Position numbers and translations under genes: made by a program. From Mastigias papua (lineage: Eukaryota; Cnidaria; Scyphozoa; Rhizostomeae; Mastigiidae): 64,000 nt of DNA. The stretch covers positions 13,164,359-13,228,358 of the forward strand of contig OZ025268.1 of the NCBI GenBank assembly GCA_964019165.1, given 5' to 3'. Below the pieces are notes generated by a model. It had not been told where the DNA came from. It did not search any database and saw only the letters and a list, made by a program, of their open reading frames with translations. Numbering within the stretch: the first letter of the stretch is position 1; every line of letters starts with the position of its first letter. Of the stretch, positions 36,540 through 49,920 are shown in pieces.

Positions 36540-39257
36540 CATCGGTGTAGCCATAGATGTAAAAGACGTTTAGCGGGTGAGATTGAGGCACTTCCACTCA
36601 TGTTGAATCATACAACAGTATATGCCAATATTGGCATTGTTTGTGATGGGCCTAAAATACGTATGTGTGCAATGTTTGACAATACAGCAATGACGACTGA
36701 TCTGATGGTTATATGATATTATAAATGCTAGATTCACTGCGGGAATATGCTTAGATTATGTTTTGGAGCTATTACACACGTACTTATAGTCATTGTAGGC
36801 CTTGCATATTATTGTCAGTTTTGCGACATGTAAAGCACTCTAAAGCTCTATAGTGGTTTAAAACAGAGACTAAGACCAATTTGAGTAGGACACATTACCT
36901 AAACTACTGGCATCTGTGTAACCATAGATGTAAACGACGTTTAGCGGGTGAGATTGACGCACTTCCACTCAATTTCAATCACACAACAGTATGTGCATAT
37001 ATTAGCATTGACTGTAATGGGCCTAAATACGTTTGTGGGCAATGTGTGAAAATACAGAGATGACGGCTGATCTGATGGTCATATGATATTAAAAATGCTA
37101 GATTCACTGCAGGAATATGCTTAGATTATGTTTTGGAGCTATTACACACGTACTTAAAGTGATTGTAGGCCTTGCATAGTATTGTCAGTTTTGCGACATG
37201 TAAAGCACTTTAAAGCTATATATTGTGTAAAAACAGAGACTAAATCTAATTTGAGTAGGAAACATTAGCTAAACTACTGGCATCGGTGTAGCCATAGATG
37301 TAAAAGACGTTTAGCGGGTGAGATTGAGGCACTTCCACTCATGTTGAATCATACAACAGTATATGCCAATATTGGCATTGTTTGTGATGGGCCTAAAATA
37401 CGTATGTGTGCAATGTTTGACAATACAGCAATGACGACTGATCTGATGGTTATATGATATTATAAATGCTAGATTCACTGCGGGAATATGCTTAGATTAT
37501 GTTTTGGAGCTATTACACACGTACTTATAGTGATTGTAGGCCTTGCATATTATTGTCAGTTTTGCGACATGTAAAGCACTCTAAAGCTCTATAGTGGTTT
37601 AAAACAGAGACTAAGACTAATTTGAGTAGGACACATTACCTAAACTACTGGCATCTGTGTAACCATAGATGTAAAAGACGTTTAGCGGGTGAGATTGACG
37701 CACTTCCACTCAATTTCAATCACACAACAGTATGTGCATATATTAGCATTGACTGTAATGGGCCTAAATACGTTTGTGGGCAATGTGTGAAAATACAGAG
37801 ATGACGGCTGATCTGATGGTCATATGATATTAAAAATGCTAGATTCACTGCAGGAATATGCTTAGATTATGTTTTGGAGCTATTACACACGTACTTAAAG
37901 TGATTGTAGGCCTTGCATAGTATTGTCAGTTTTGCGACATGTAAAGCACTTTAAAGCTCTATATTGTGTAAATACAGAGACTAAGGCTAATTTGAGTAGG
38001 AAACATTAGCTAAACTACTGGCATTGGTGTAACCATAGATGTAAAAGACGTTTAGCGGGTGAGATTGACGCATTTCCACTCAATTTCAATCACACAACAG
38101 TATATGCACATATTAGCATTGACTGTAATGGGCCTAAAATACGTATGTGTGCAAGGTCTGACAATACAGCAATGACGACAGATCTGATGGTCATATGATA
38201 TTATAAATGCTAGATTCACTTCAGGAATATGCTTAGATTATGTTTTGGAGCTATTACACACGTACTTAAAGTGATTGTAGGCCTATCATAGTATTGTCAG
38301 TTTTGCGACATGTAAAGCACTTTCAAGCTGTATATAGTGTAAAAACAGAGACTTAGACTAATTTGAGTAGGAAACATTAGCTAAACTACTGGCATCGGTG
38401 TAGCCATGGATGTAAAAGACGTTTACCGGCTGAGATTGACGCACTTTCACTCAATTTCAATCACACAACAGTATATGCACATATTAGCATTGACTGTAAT
38501 GGGCCTAAAATCCGTTTCTGGACAATGTGTGAAAATACAGAGATGACGGCTGATCTGATTGTCATATGATATTATAAATGCTAGATTAACTGCAGGAATA
38601 TGCTTAGATTATGTTTTGGAGCTATTACACACGTACGTATATGTGCAATGTTTGACAATACAGCAATGACGACTGATCTGATGGTCATATGATATTATAA
38701 ATGCTAGATTCACTGCAGGAATATGCTTAGATTATGTCGTGGAGCTGTTAAACACGTACTTATAAGGATTGTAGCCCTTGCATAGTATTGTCAGTTTTGC
38801 GACATGTAAAGCACTTAAAAGCTCTATATTGTGTAAAAACAGAGACTAAGGCTAATTTGAGTAGGAAACATTAGCTAAACTACTGGCATCGGTGTAACCA
38901 TAGATGTAAAAGACGTTTAGCGGGTGAGATTGAGGCACTTCCACTCATGTTGAATCATACAACAGTATATGCCAATATTGGCATTGTTTGTGATGGGCCT
39001 AAAATACGTATGTGTGCAAGGTCTGACAATACAGCAATGACGACAGATCTAATGGTCATATGGTATTATAAATGCTACATTCACTGCAGGAATATGCTTA
39101 GATCATGTTTTGGAGCTATTACACACGTACTTACGGTGATTGTAGGCCTTTCATAGTATTGTCAGTTTTGCGACATGTAAAGCACTCTAAAGCTCTATAT
39201 TGGTGTAAAACAGAGACTTAGGCTAATTTGAGTAGGACACATTCGCTAAACTACTGG
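36540..39257 (+). repeat. 2718-bp HOR, unit 1, with inner 741-bp dimers
   Basis: Matches the following unit at an offset of 2718 bp, which is 7 x 371 plus about 121. The odd remainder comes from the 123-bp mini-monomer at 38611. Inside, the TTGGTTTAAAACAG/CATCTGTGTAACC/TACGTTTGTGGGC monomer occurs twice at 36881 and 37622 (741 bp apart), alternating with a GTAGCCATAGATG/GCCAATATTGGC monomer. So a two-monomer repeat is nested in the longer one. Confidence 0.85.
38611..38733 (+). repeat. Mini-monomer (248-bp deletion), copy 3
   Basis: A 123-bp monomer identical in design to the one at 25021 but without its 10-bp deletion. It is followed by the GTCGTGGAGCTGTTA monomer, as at 25134, so both flanks agree with copy 1. 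It therefore preserves the arrangement that existed before the 10-bp deletion arose in copy 1. Confidence 0.93.
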
Positions 39258-41358
39258 CATCGGTGTAGCCATAGATGTAAAAGACGTTTAGCGTGTGAGA
39301 TTGAGGCACTTCCACTCATGTTGAATCATACAACAGTATATGCCAATATTGGCATTGTTTGTGATGGGCCTAAAATACGTATGTGTGCAATGTTTGACAA
39401 TACAGCAATGACGACTGATCTGATGGTTATATGATATTATAAATGCTAGATTCACTGCGGGAATATGCTTAGATTATTTCGTGGAGCTATTACACACGTA
39501 CTTATAGTGATTGTAGTCCTTGCATATTATTGTCAGTTTTGCGACATGTAAAGCACTCTAAAGCTCTATAGTGGTTTAAAACAGAGACTAAGACCAATTT
39601 GAGTAGGACACATTACCTAAACTACTGGCATCTGTGTAACCATAGATGTAAAAGACGTTTAGCGGGTGAGATTGACGCACTTCCACTCAATTTCAATCAC
39701 ACAACAGTATGTGCATATATTAGCATTGACTGTAATGGGCCTAAATACGTTTGTGGGCAATGTGTGAAAATACAGAGATGACGGCTGATCTGATGGTCAT
39801 ATGATATTAAAAATGCTAGATTCACTGCAGGAATATGCTTAGATTATGTTTTGGAGCTATTACACACGTACTTAAAGTGATTGTAGGCCTTGCATAGTAT
39901 TGTCAGTTTTGCGACATGTAAAGCACTTTAAAGCTATATATTGTGTAAAAACAGAGACTAAGGCTAATTTGAGTAGGAAACATTAGCTAAACTACTGGCA
40001 TCGGTGTAGCCATAGATGTAAAAGACGTTTAGCGGGTGAGATTGAGGCACTTCCACTCATGTTGAATCATACAACAGTATATGCCAATATTGGCATTGTT
40101 TGTGATGGGCCTAAAATACGTATGTGTGCAATGTTTGACAATACAGCAATGACGACTGATCTGATGGTTATATGATATTATAAATGCTAGATTCACTGCG
40201 GGAATATGCTTAGATTATGTTTTGGAGCTATTACACACGTACTTATAGTGATTGTAGGCCTTGCATATTATTGTCAGTTTTGCGACATGTAAAGCACTCT
40301 AAAGCTCTATAGTGGTTTAAAACAGAGACTAAGACTAATTTGAGTAGGACACATTACCTAAACTACTGGCATCTGTGTAACCATAGATGTAAAAGACGTT
40401 TAGCGGGTGAGATTGACGCACTTCCACACAATTTCAATCACACAACAGTATGTGCATATATTAGCATTGACTGTAATGGGCCTAAATACGTTTGTGGGCA
40501 ATGTGTGAAAATACAGAGATGACGGCTGATCTGATGGTCATATGATATTAAAAATGCTAGATTCACTGCAGGAATATGCTTAGATTATGTTTTGGAGCTA
40601 TTACACACGTACTTAAAGTGATTGTAGGCCTTGCATAGTATTGTCAGTTTTGCGACATGTAAAGCACTTTAAAGCTCTATATTGTGTAAATACAGAGACT
40701 AAGGCTAATTTGAGTAGGAAACATTAGCTAAACTACTGGCATTGGTGTAACCATAGATGTAAAAGACGTTTAGCGGGTGAGATTGACGCATTTCCACTCA
40801 ATTTCAATCACACAACAGTATATGCACATATTAGCATTGACTGTAATGGGCCTAAAATACGTATGTGTGCAAGGTCTGACAATACAGCAATGACGATAGA
40901 TCTGATGGTCATATGATATTATAAATGCTAGATTCACTTCAGGAATATGCTTAGATTATGTTTTGGAGCTATTACACACGTACTTAAAGTGATTGTAGGC
41001 CTTGCATAGTATTGTCAGTTTTGCGACATGTAAAGCACTTTAAAGCTGTATATAGTGTAAAAACAGAGACTTAGACTAATTTGAGTAGGAAACATTAGCT
41101 AAACTACTGGCATCGGTGTAGCCATGGATGTAAAAGACGTTTACCGGCTGAGATTGACGCACTTCCACTCAATTTCAATCATACAACAGTATATGCACAT
41201 ATTAGCATTGACTGTAATGGGCCTAAAATGCGTTTCTGGACAATGTGTGAACATACAGAGATGACGGCTGATCTGATTGTCATATGATATTATAAATGCT
41301 AGATTAACTGCAGCAATATGCTTAGATTATGTTTTGGAGCTATTACACACGTACTTAA
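39258..41358 (+). repeat. 2718-bp HOR, unit 2 (partial)
   Basis: Repeats 36540 to 38640 at an offset of 2718 bp, again with the two CATCTGTGTAACC monomers at 39599 and 40340. Differences are few: CTTCCACACAATTTC at 40430, GACGATAGATC at 40886, AAAATGCGTTTCTGG at 41226. The copy runs up to the position of the mini-monomer but has a full-length monomer there (from about 41330), so the exchange junction lies at that point. Confidence 0.85.
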
Positions 41359-41679
41359 AGTGATTGTAGGCCTTGCATAGTATTGTCAGTTTTGCGACAT
41401 GTAAAGCACTTTAAAGCTCTCTATTGTGTAAAAACAGAGACTAAGAAAATTTGAGTAGGATACATTAGCTAAACTACTGGCATCGGTGTAGCCATAGATG
41501 TAAAAGACGTTTAGCGGGTGAGACTGAGGCACTTCCACTCATGTTGAATCATACAACAGTATATGCACATATTAGCATTGACTGTAATGGGCCTAAAGTA
41601 CGTATGTGTGCAAGGTCTGACAATACAGCAATAACGACTGATCTGATCGTTATATGATATTATAAATGCTAGATTCACT

Positions 41680-43163
41680 GCGGGAATATGCTTAGATTAT
41701 ATTTTGGAGCTATTTCACACGTACTTAAAGTGATTGTAGGCCTTGCATAGTATTGTCAGTTTTGCGACATGTAAAGCACTTAAAAGCTCTATATTGTGTA
41801 AATGCAGAGACTAAGGCTAATTTGAGTAGGAAACATTAGCTAAACTACTGGCATCGGTGTAACCATAGATGTAAAAGACGTTTAGCGGATGAGATTGACG
41901 TACTTCAACTTAATTTCAATCATACAACAGTATATGCACAAATTGGCATTGCTTGTGATGGGCCTAAAATACGTATGTGTGCAAGGTCTGACAATACAGC
42001 AATGACGACTGATCTGATGGTCATATGATATTATAAATGCTAGATTCACTGCAGGAATATGCTTAGATTATGTCGTGGATCTGTTACACACGTACTTATA
42101 ATGATTGTAGCCCTTGCATAGTATTGTCAGTTTTGCGACATGTAAAGCACTTAAAAGCTCTATATTGTGTAAAAACAGAGACTAAGGCTAATTTGAGTAG
42201 GAAACCTTAGCTAAACTACTGGCATCGGTGTAACCATAGATGTAAAAGACGTTTAGCGGGTGAGATTGAGGCACTTCCACTCATATTGAATCATACAACA
42301 GTATATGCCAATATTGGCATTGTTTGTGATGGGCCTAAAATACGTATGTGTGCAAGGTCTGACAATACAGCAATGACGACAGATCTGATGGTCATATGAT
42401 ATTATAAATGCTAGATTCACTGCAGGAATATGCTTAGATTATGTTTTGGAGCTATTACACACGTACTTAAAGTGATTGTAGGCCTTTCATAGTATTGTCA
42501 GTTTTGCGACATGTAAAGCACTCTAAAGCTCTATATTGGTGTAAAACAGAGACTTAGGCTAATTTGAGTAGGACACATTCGCTAAACTACTGGCATCGGT
42601 GTAACCATAGATGTAAAAGACGTTTCGTGTATGAGATTGGCGCACTTCCACTCAATATCACTCATATAACAGTATATGCCAATATTGGCATTGCATGTGA
42701 TGGGCGTTACAAACGTATGTGTGCAAGGTCTGACAATACAGCAATGACGACTGATCTGATGGTCATATGATATTATAAATGCTAGATTCACTGCAGGAAT
42801 ATGCTTAGATTATGTTGTGGAGCTATTACACACGTACTTATAGTGATTGTAGGCCTTGCATATTATTGTCAGTTTTGCGACATGTAAAGCACTCTAAAGC
42901 TCTATATTGGTTTAAAACAGAGACTAAGACTAATATGAGTAGGAAACATTAGCTAAACTACTGGCATCGGTGTAACCATTGATGTAAAAGACGTTTAGCG
43001 GGTGAGATTGACGCACTTCCACTCAATTTCAATCACACACCAGTATATGCACATATTAGCATTGACTGTAATGGGCATAAAATACGTTTCTAGGCAATGT
43101 GTGAAAATACAGCAATGACGACTGATCTGATGGTTATATGATATTATAAATGCTAGATTCACT
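41680..43163 (+). repeat. 1483-bp four-monomer HOR, unit 1
   Basis: The marker GTACTTCAACTTAATTTC with CACAAATTGGC (41941) recurs at 43424, an offset of 1483 bp (4 x 371 - 1). The -1 is accounted for by GACGTGTTCAAC at 43383 versus GACGTACTTCAAC at 41899. The following GTCGTGGATCTG monomer also recurs as GTCGTGGAGCTG. The third monomer of this unit (TTCGTGTATGAGATTGGC, near 42622) is a copy of the type at 23330, 25628 and 33172. Confidence 0.78.
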
Positions 43164-43890
43164 GCGGGAATATGCTTAGATTATGTTTTGGAGCTATTAC
43201 ACACGTACTTAAAGTGATTGTAGGCCTTGCATAGTATTGTCAGTGTTGCGACATGTAAAGCACTTTAAAGCTCTATATTGTGTAAATACAGAGACTAAGG
43301 CTATTTTGAGTAGGAAACATTAGCTAAACTACTGGCATCGGTGTAACCATAGATGTAAAAGACGTTTAGCGGATGAGATTGACGTGTTCAACTTAATTTC
43401 AATCATACAACAGTATATGCACAAATTGGCATTGCTTGTGATGGGCCTAAAATACGTATGTGTGCAAGGTCTGACAATACAGCAATGACGACTGATCTGA
43501 TGGTCATATGATATTATAAATGCTAGATTCACTGCAGGAATATGCTTAGATTATGTCGTGGAGCTGTTACACACGTACTTATAATGATTGTAGCCCGTGC
43601 ATAGTATTGTCAGTTTTGCGACATGTAAAGCACTTAAAAGCTCTATATTGTGTAAAAACAGAGACTAAGGCTAATTTGAGTAGGAAACATTAGCTAAACT
43701 ACTGGCATCGGTGTAACCATAGATGTAAAAGACGTTTAGCGGGTGAGATTGAGGCACTTTCACTCATGTTGAATCATACAACAGTATATGCCAATATTGG
43801 CATTGTTTGTGATGGGCCTAAAATACGTATGTGTTCAAGGTCTGACAATACAGCAATGACGACAGATCTGATGGTCATATGATATTATAA
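43164..43890 (+). repeat. 1483-bp four-monomer HOR, unit 2 (first two monomers)
   Basis: It matches about 41680 to 42405 and then diverges near 43890, where the next monomer is a CTCAGATTATGTTTTGG type instead of the TTCGTGTATGAG type. The CACAAATTGGC marker recurs further at 45279, 49365 and 53821, linking this block to the right-hand mosaic. Confidence 0.72.
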
Positions 43891-46800
43891 ATGCTAGATT
43901 CACTGCAGGAATATGCTCAGATTATGTTTTGGAGCTATTACACACGTACTTATAATGATTGTAGCCCTTGCATAGTATTGTCAGTTTTGCGACATGTAAA
44001 GCACTTAAAAGCTCTATATTGTGTAAAAACAGAGACTAAGGCTAATTTGAGTAGGAAACATTAGCTAAACTACTGGCATCGGTGTAACCATAGATGTAAA
44101 AGACGTTTAGCGGGTGAGATTGAGGCACTTCCACTCATGTTGAATCATACAACAGTATATGCACATATTAGCATTGACTGTAATGGGCCTAAAATCCGCT
44201 TCTGGACAATGTGTGAAAATACAGAGATGACGGCTGATCTGATTGTCATATGATATTATAAATGCTAAATTAACTGCAACAATATGCTTAGACTATGTTT
44301 TGGAGCTATTACACAGGTACTTAAAGTGATTGTAGGCCTTGCATAGTATTGTCAGTTTTGCGACATGTAAAGCACTTTAAAGCTCTATATTGTGTAAAAA
44401 CAGAGACTAAGGCTAATTTGAGTAGGAAACATTAGCTAAACTACTGGCATCGGTGTAACCATAGATGTAAAAGACGTTTAGCGGGTGAGATTGAGGCACT
44501 TCCACTCATGTTGAATCATACAACAGTATATGCACATATTAGCATTGACTGTAATGGGCATAAAATACGTTTCTAGGCAATGTGTGAAAATACAGAGATG
44601 ACGACTGATCTGATTGTCATATGATATTATAAATGCTAGATTCACTGCAGGAATATGCTTAGATTAAGTTATGGAGCTATTGCACACGTACTTAAAGTGA
44701 TTGTAGGCCTTGCATAGTATTGTCAGTTTTGCGACATGTAAAGCACTTAAAAGCTCTATATTTTGTAAAAACAGAGACTAAGGCTAATTTGAATAGGACA
44801 CATTAGCTAAACTACTGGCATCGGTGTAGCCATGGATGTAAAAGACGTTTACCGGCTGCGATTGACGCACTTCCACTCAATTTCAATCATACAACAGTAT
44901 ATGCACATATTGGCATTGCTTGTGATGGGCGTAAAATATGCATAAGTGTAAAGTGTGAGAATACAGCAATGACGACACATCTGATGGTCATATGATATTA
45001 TAAATGCTAGATTCACTGCAGGAATATGCTCAGATTATGTTTTGGAGCTATTACACACGTACTTATAATGATTGTAGGCCTTGCATAGTATTGTCAGTGT
45101 TGCGACATGTAAAGCACTTTAAAGCTCTATATTGTGTAAAAACAGAGACTAAGGCTAATTTGAGTAGGAAACATTAGCTAAACTACTGGCATCGGTGTAA
45201 CCATAGATGTAAAAGACGTTTAGCGGATGAGATTGACGTACTTCAACTTAATTTCAATCATACAACAGTATATGCACAAATTGGCATTGCTTGTGATGGG
45301 CCTAAAATACGTATGTGTGCAAGGTCTGACAATACAGCAATGACGACTGATCTGATGGTCATATGATATTATAAATGCTAGATTCACTGCAGGAATATGC
45401 TTAGATTATGTTTTGGAGCTATTGCACACGTACTTAAAGTGATTGTAGGCCTTGCATAGTATTGTCAGTTTTGCGAAATGTAAAGCACTGTAAAGCTCTA
45501 TATTGTGTAAAAACAGAGACTAAGGCTAATTTGAGTAGGAAACATTAGCTAAACTACTGGCATTGGTGTAACCATAGATGTAAAAGACATGTAGCGGGTG
45601 AGATTGAGGCACTTCCACTCATGTTGAATCACAGAACAGTATATGCACATATGAGCATTGACGGTAATGGGCCTACAATCCGTTTGTGGGCAATGTGTTA
45701 AAATACAGAGATGACGGCTGATCTGATGGTCATATGATATTAAAAATGCTAGATTTACTGCAGGAATATGCTTAGATTATGTTTTGGAGCTATTACACAC
45801 GTACTTAAAGTGATTGTAGGCCTTGCATAGTATTGTCAGTTTTGCGACATGTAAAGCAATTTAAAAGCTATATATTGTGTACAAACAGAGACTAAGACTA
45901 ATTTGAGTAGGAAACATTAGCTAAACTACTGGCATCGGTGTAACCATAGATGTAAAAGACGTTTAGCGGGTGAGATTGACGCATTTCCACTCAATTTCAA
46001 TCACACAACAGTATATGCACATATTAGCATTGACTGTAATGGGCCTAAAATACGTATATGTGCAAGGTCTGACAATACAGCAATGACGACAGATCTGATG
46101 GTCATATGATATTATAAATGGTAGATTCACTTCAGGAATATGCTTAGATTATGTTTTGGAGCTATTACACACGTACTTAAAGTGATTGTAGGCCTTGCAT
46201 AGTATTGTCAGTTTTGCGACATGTAAAGCACTTTAAAGCTGTATATAGTGTAAAAAAAGAGACTTAGACTAATTTGAGTAGGAAACATTAGCTAAACTAC
46301 TGGCATCGGTGTAGCGATGGAGGTAAAAGACGTTTACCGGCTGAGATTGACGCACTTCCACTCAATTTCAATCATACAACAGTATATGCACATATTGGCA
46401 TTGCTTATGATGGGCGTAAAATACGCATATGTGTAAAGTGTGAGAATACAGCAATGACGACAAATCTGATGGTCATATGATATTATAAAGGCTAAATTCA
46501 CTGCAGGAATATGCTCAGATTATGTTATGGAGCTATTACACACGTACTTATAATGATTGTAGCCCTTGCATAGTATTGTCAGTTTTGCGAGATGTAAAGC
46601 ACTTTAAAGCTCTATATTGTGTAAAAACAGAGACTAAGGCTAATTTGAGTAGGAAACATTAGCTAAACTACTGGCATCGGTGTAACCATAGATGTAAAAG
46701 ACGTTTAGCGGGTGAGATTGAGGCACTTCCACTCATGTTGAATCATACAACAGTATATGCACATATTAGCATTGACTGTAATGGGCCTAAAATCCGTTTC

Positions 46801-46960
46801 TGGACAATGTGTGAAAATACAGAGATGACGGCTGATCTGATTGTCATATGATATTATAAATGCTAGATTAACTGCAGCGATATGCTTAGATTATGTTTTG
46901 GAGCTATTACACACGTACTTAAAGTGATTGTAGGCCTTGCATAGTATTGTCAGTTTTGCG
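43891..46960 (+). repeat. Mixed monomers without a clear short-period HOR
   Basis: Eight or so monomers drawn from types seen elsewhere: AAAATCCGCTTCTGGACAATG (44196), TTTACCGGCTGCGATTG (44849), CACAAATTGGC (45275), GACATGTAGCGGGTGAG with CACAGAACAG (45588 to 45637), and the GCATATGTGTAAAGTG type (46425). Some types recur to the right at 47 to 54 kb, so this stretch looks like raw material or a degraded copy of that mosaic. No gene, insertion or inverted segment is visible. Confidence 0.6.
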
Positions 46961-49920
46961 ACATGTGAAGCACTTTAAAAGCTATATATTGTGTAAAAAC
47001 AGAGAATAAGACTAATTTGAGTAGGACATATTAGCTAAACTACTGGCATCGGTGTAGCCATGGATGTAAAAGACGTTTACCGGCTGCGATTGACGCACTT
47101 CCACTCAATTTCAATCATACAACAGTATATGCACATATTGGCATTGCTTGTGATGGGCGTAAAATACGCATAAGTGTAAAGTGTGAGAATACAGCAATGA
47201 CGACAAATCTGATGATCAAATGATATTATAACTTCTAGATTCACTGCAGGAATATGCTTAGATTATGTTTTGGAGCTATTACACACGTACTTATAGTGAT
47301 TGTAGGCCTTGCATATTATTGTCAGTTTTGCGACATGTAAAGCACTCCAATGCTCTATATTGGTTTAAAACAGAGACTAAGACTAATCTGAGTAGGAAAC
47401 ATTAGCTAAACTACTGGCATCGGTGTAACCATAGATGTAAAAGACGTTTAGCGGGTGAGATTGACGCTCTTCCACTCAATTTCAATCACACAACAGTATA
47501 TGCACATATTAGCATTGACTGTAATGGGTCTAAAATACGTTTGTGGGCAATGTGTGAAAATACAGAGATGACGACTGATCTGATTGTCATATGATATTAT
47601 AAATGCTAGATTCACTGCAGGAATATGCTTAGATTATGTCGTGGATCTGTTACACACGTACTTATAATGATTGTAGCCCTTGCATAGTATTGTCAGTTTT
47701 GCGACATGTAAAGCACTTTAAAGCTGTATATAGTGTAAAAACAGAGACTACGGCTACTTTGAGTAGGAAATATTAGCTAAACTACAGGCATCGGTGTAAC
47801 CATAGATGTAAAAGACGTTTAGCGGGTGAGATTGAGGCACTTCCACTCATGTTGAATCATACAACAGTATATGCCAATATTGGCATTGTGTGTGATGGGC
47901 CTAAAATACGTATGTGTGCTAGGTCTGACAATACAGCAATGACGACAGATCTGATGGTCATATGATATTATAAATGCTAGATTCACTGCAGGAATATGCT
48001 TAGATTATGTTATGGAGCTATTACACACGTACTTATAATGATTGTAGCCCTTGCATAGTATTGTCAGGTTTGCGACATGTAAAGCACTCTAAAGCTCTAT
48101 GTTGGGTAAAAACAGAGACTAAGGCTAATTTGAGTAGGAAACATTACCTAAACTACTGTCATCAGTGCAACCATGGATACAAAAAGGAACGTTTATTGTA
48201 TGCGATTAAAGCACTTCCACTCAAGTTCACTCATATAACAGTATATGCCAATATTGGCATTGCCTGTGATGGGTTTTAAACACGTATGTGTGCAAGGTCT
48301 GACAATACAGAGATGACGACTGCTCTGATGGTCATATGATATTATACATGCTGGATTCACTGCAGGAATATGCTTAGATTATGTTTTGGAGCTATTACAC
48401 ACTTACTTAGTGTGATTTTAGGCCTTGCATAGTATTGTCAGTTTTGCGATATGTAATGCACTTTACAGCTGTATATAGTGTAAAAACAGAGACTAAGCCT
48501 AATTTCAGTAGGACACATTCGCTAAACTACTGGCATCGGTGTAACCATAGATGTAAAAGACGTTTAGTGTATGAGAGTGATGCACTTCCACTCAATTTCA
48601 CTCATACAACAGTATATGCACATATTGGCATTGCCTGTGATGGGCCTAAAATACGTATATCTGCAAGGTCTGACAATACAGCAATGACGACTGATCTGAT
48701 GGTCATCTGATATTATAAATGCTAGATTCACTGCAGGAATATGCTTAGATTATGTTTTGGAGCTATTACACACGTACTTAAAGTGATTGTAGGCCTTGCA
48801 TAGTATTGTCAGTTGTGCGACATGTAAAGCACTGTAAAGCTCTATATTGTGTACAAACAGAGACTAAGACTAATTTGAGTAGGAAACATTAGCTAAACTA
48901 CTGGCATCGGTGTAACCATAGATGTAAAAGACGTTTGGCGGGTGAGATTGAGGCACTTCCACTCATGTTGAATCATACAACAGTATATGCACATACTGGC
49001 ATTGCTTGTGATAGGCCTAAAATACGTATGTGTACAAGGTCTGACAATACCGCAATGACGACTGATCTGAAGGTCATATGATATTATAAATGCTAGATTC
49101 ACTGCAGGAATATGCTTAGATTATGCTTTGGAGCTATTACACACGTACTTAAAGTGATTGTAGACCTAGCATAGTATTGTCAGTTTTGCGACATGTAAAG
49201 CACTCTAAAGCTCTATATTGTGTAAAAACAGAGACTAAGGCTAATTTGAGTAGGAAACATTAGCTAAACTACTGGCATCGGTGTAACCATAGATGTACAA
49301 GACGTTTAGCGGATGAGATTGACGTACTTCAACTTAATTTCAATCATACAACAGTATATGCACAAATTGGCATTGCTTGTGATGGGCCTAAAATACGTAT
49401 GTGTGCAAGGTCTGACAATACAGCAATGACGACTGATCTGATGGTCATATGATATTATAAATGCTAGATTCACTGCAGGAATATGCTTAGATTATGTTTT
49501 GGAGCTATTGCACACGTACTTAAAGTGATTGTAGGCCTTGCATAGTATTGTCAGTTTTGCGAAATGTAAAGCACTTTAAAGCTCTATATTGTGTAAAAAC
49601 AGAGACTAAGGCTAATTTGAGTAGGAAACATTAGCTAAACTACTGGCATCGGTGTAACCATAGATGTAAAAGACATGTAGCGGGTGAGATTGAGGCACTT
49701 CCACTCATGTTGAATCACAGAACAGTATATGCACATATGAGCATTGACGGTAATGGGCCTAAAATCCGTTTCTGGACAATGTGTGAAAATACAGAGATGA
49801 CGGCTGATCTGATTGTCATATGATATTATAAATGCTAGATTCACTGCAGGAATATGCTTAGAATATGTTTTGGAGCTATTACACACGTACTTAAAGTGAT
49901 TGTAGGCCTTGCATAGTATT
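46961..49920 (+). repeat. Right mosaic HOR, segment 1
   Basis: Marked by GACATGTGAAGCAC (46960), TGATGATCAAATGATATT with ATAACTTCTAG (47208 to 47238), CACTCCAATGCTC (47342), GACTACGGCTACTTTG (47745), the +3-bp GATACAAAAAGGAACG monomer (48175), TACATGCTGGATTC (48345), and the GACATGTAGCGGG monomer (49671). The first part matches 49933 onward at offset 2972. From about 47730 the match shifts to offset 3343, a difference of exactly 371, so one monomer was gained in the other copy. Confidence 0.82.
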
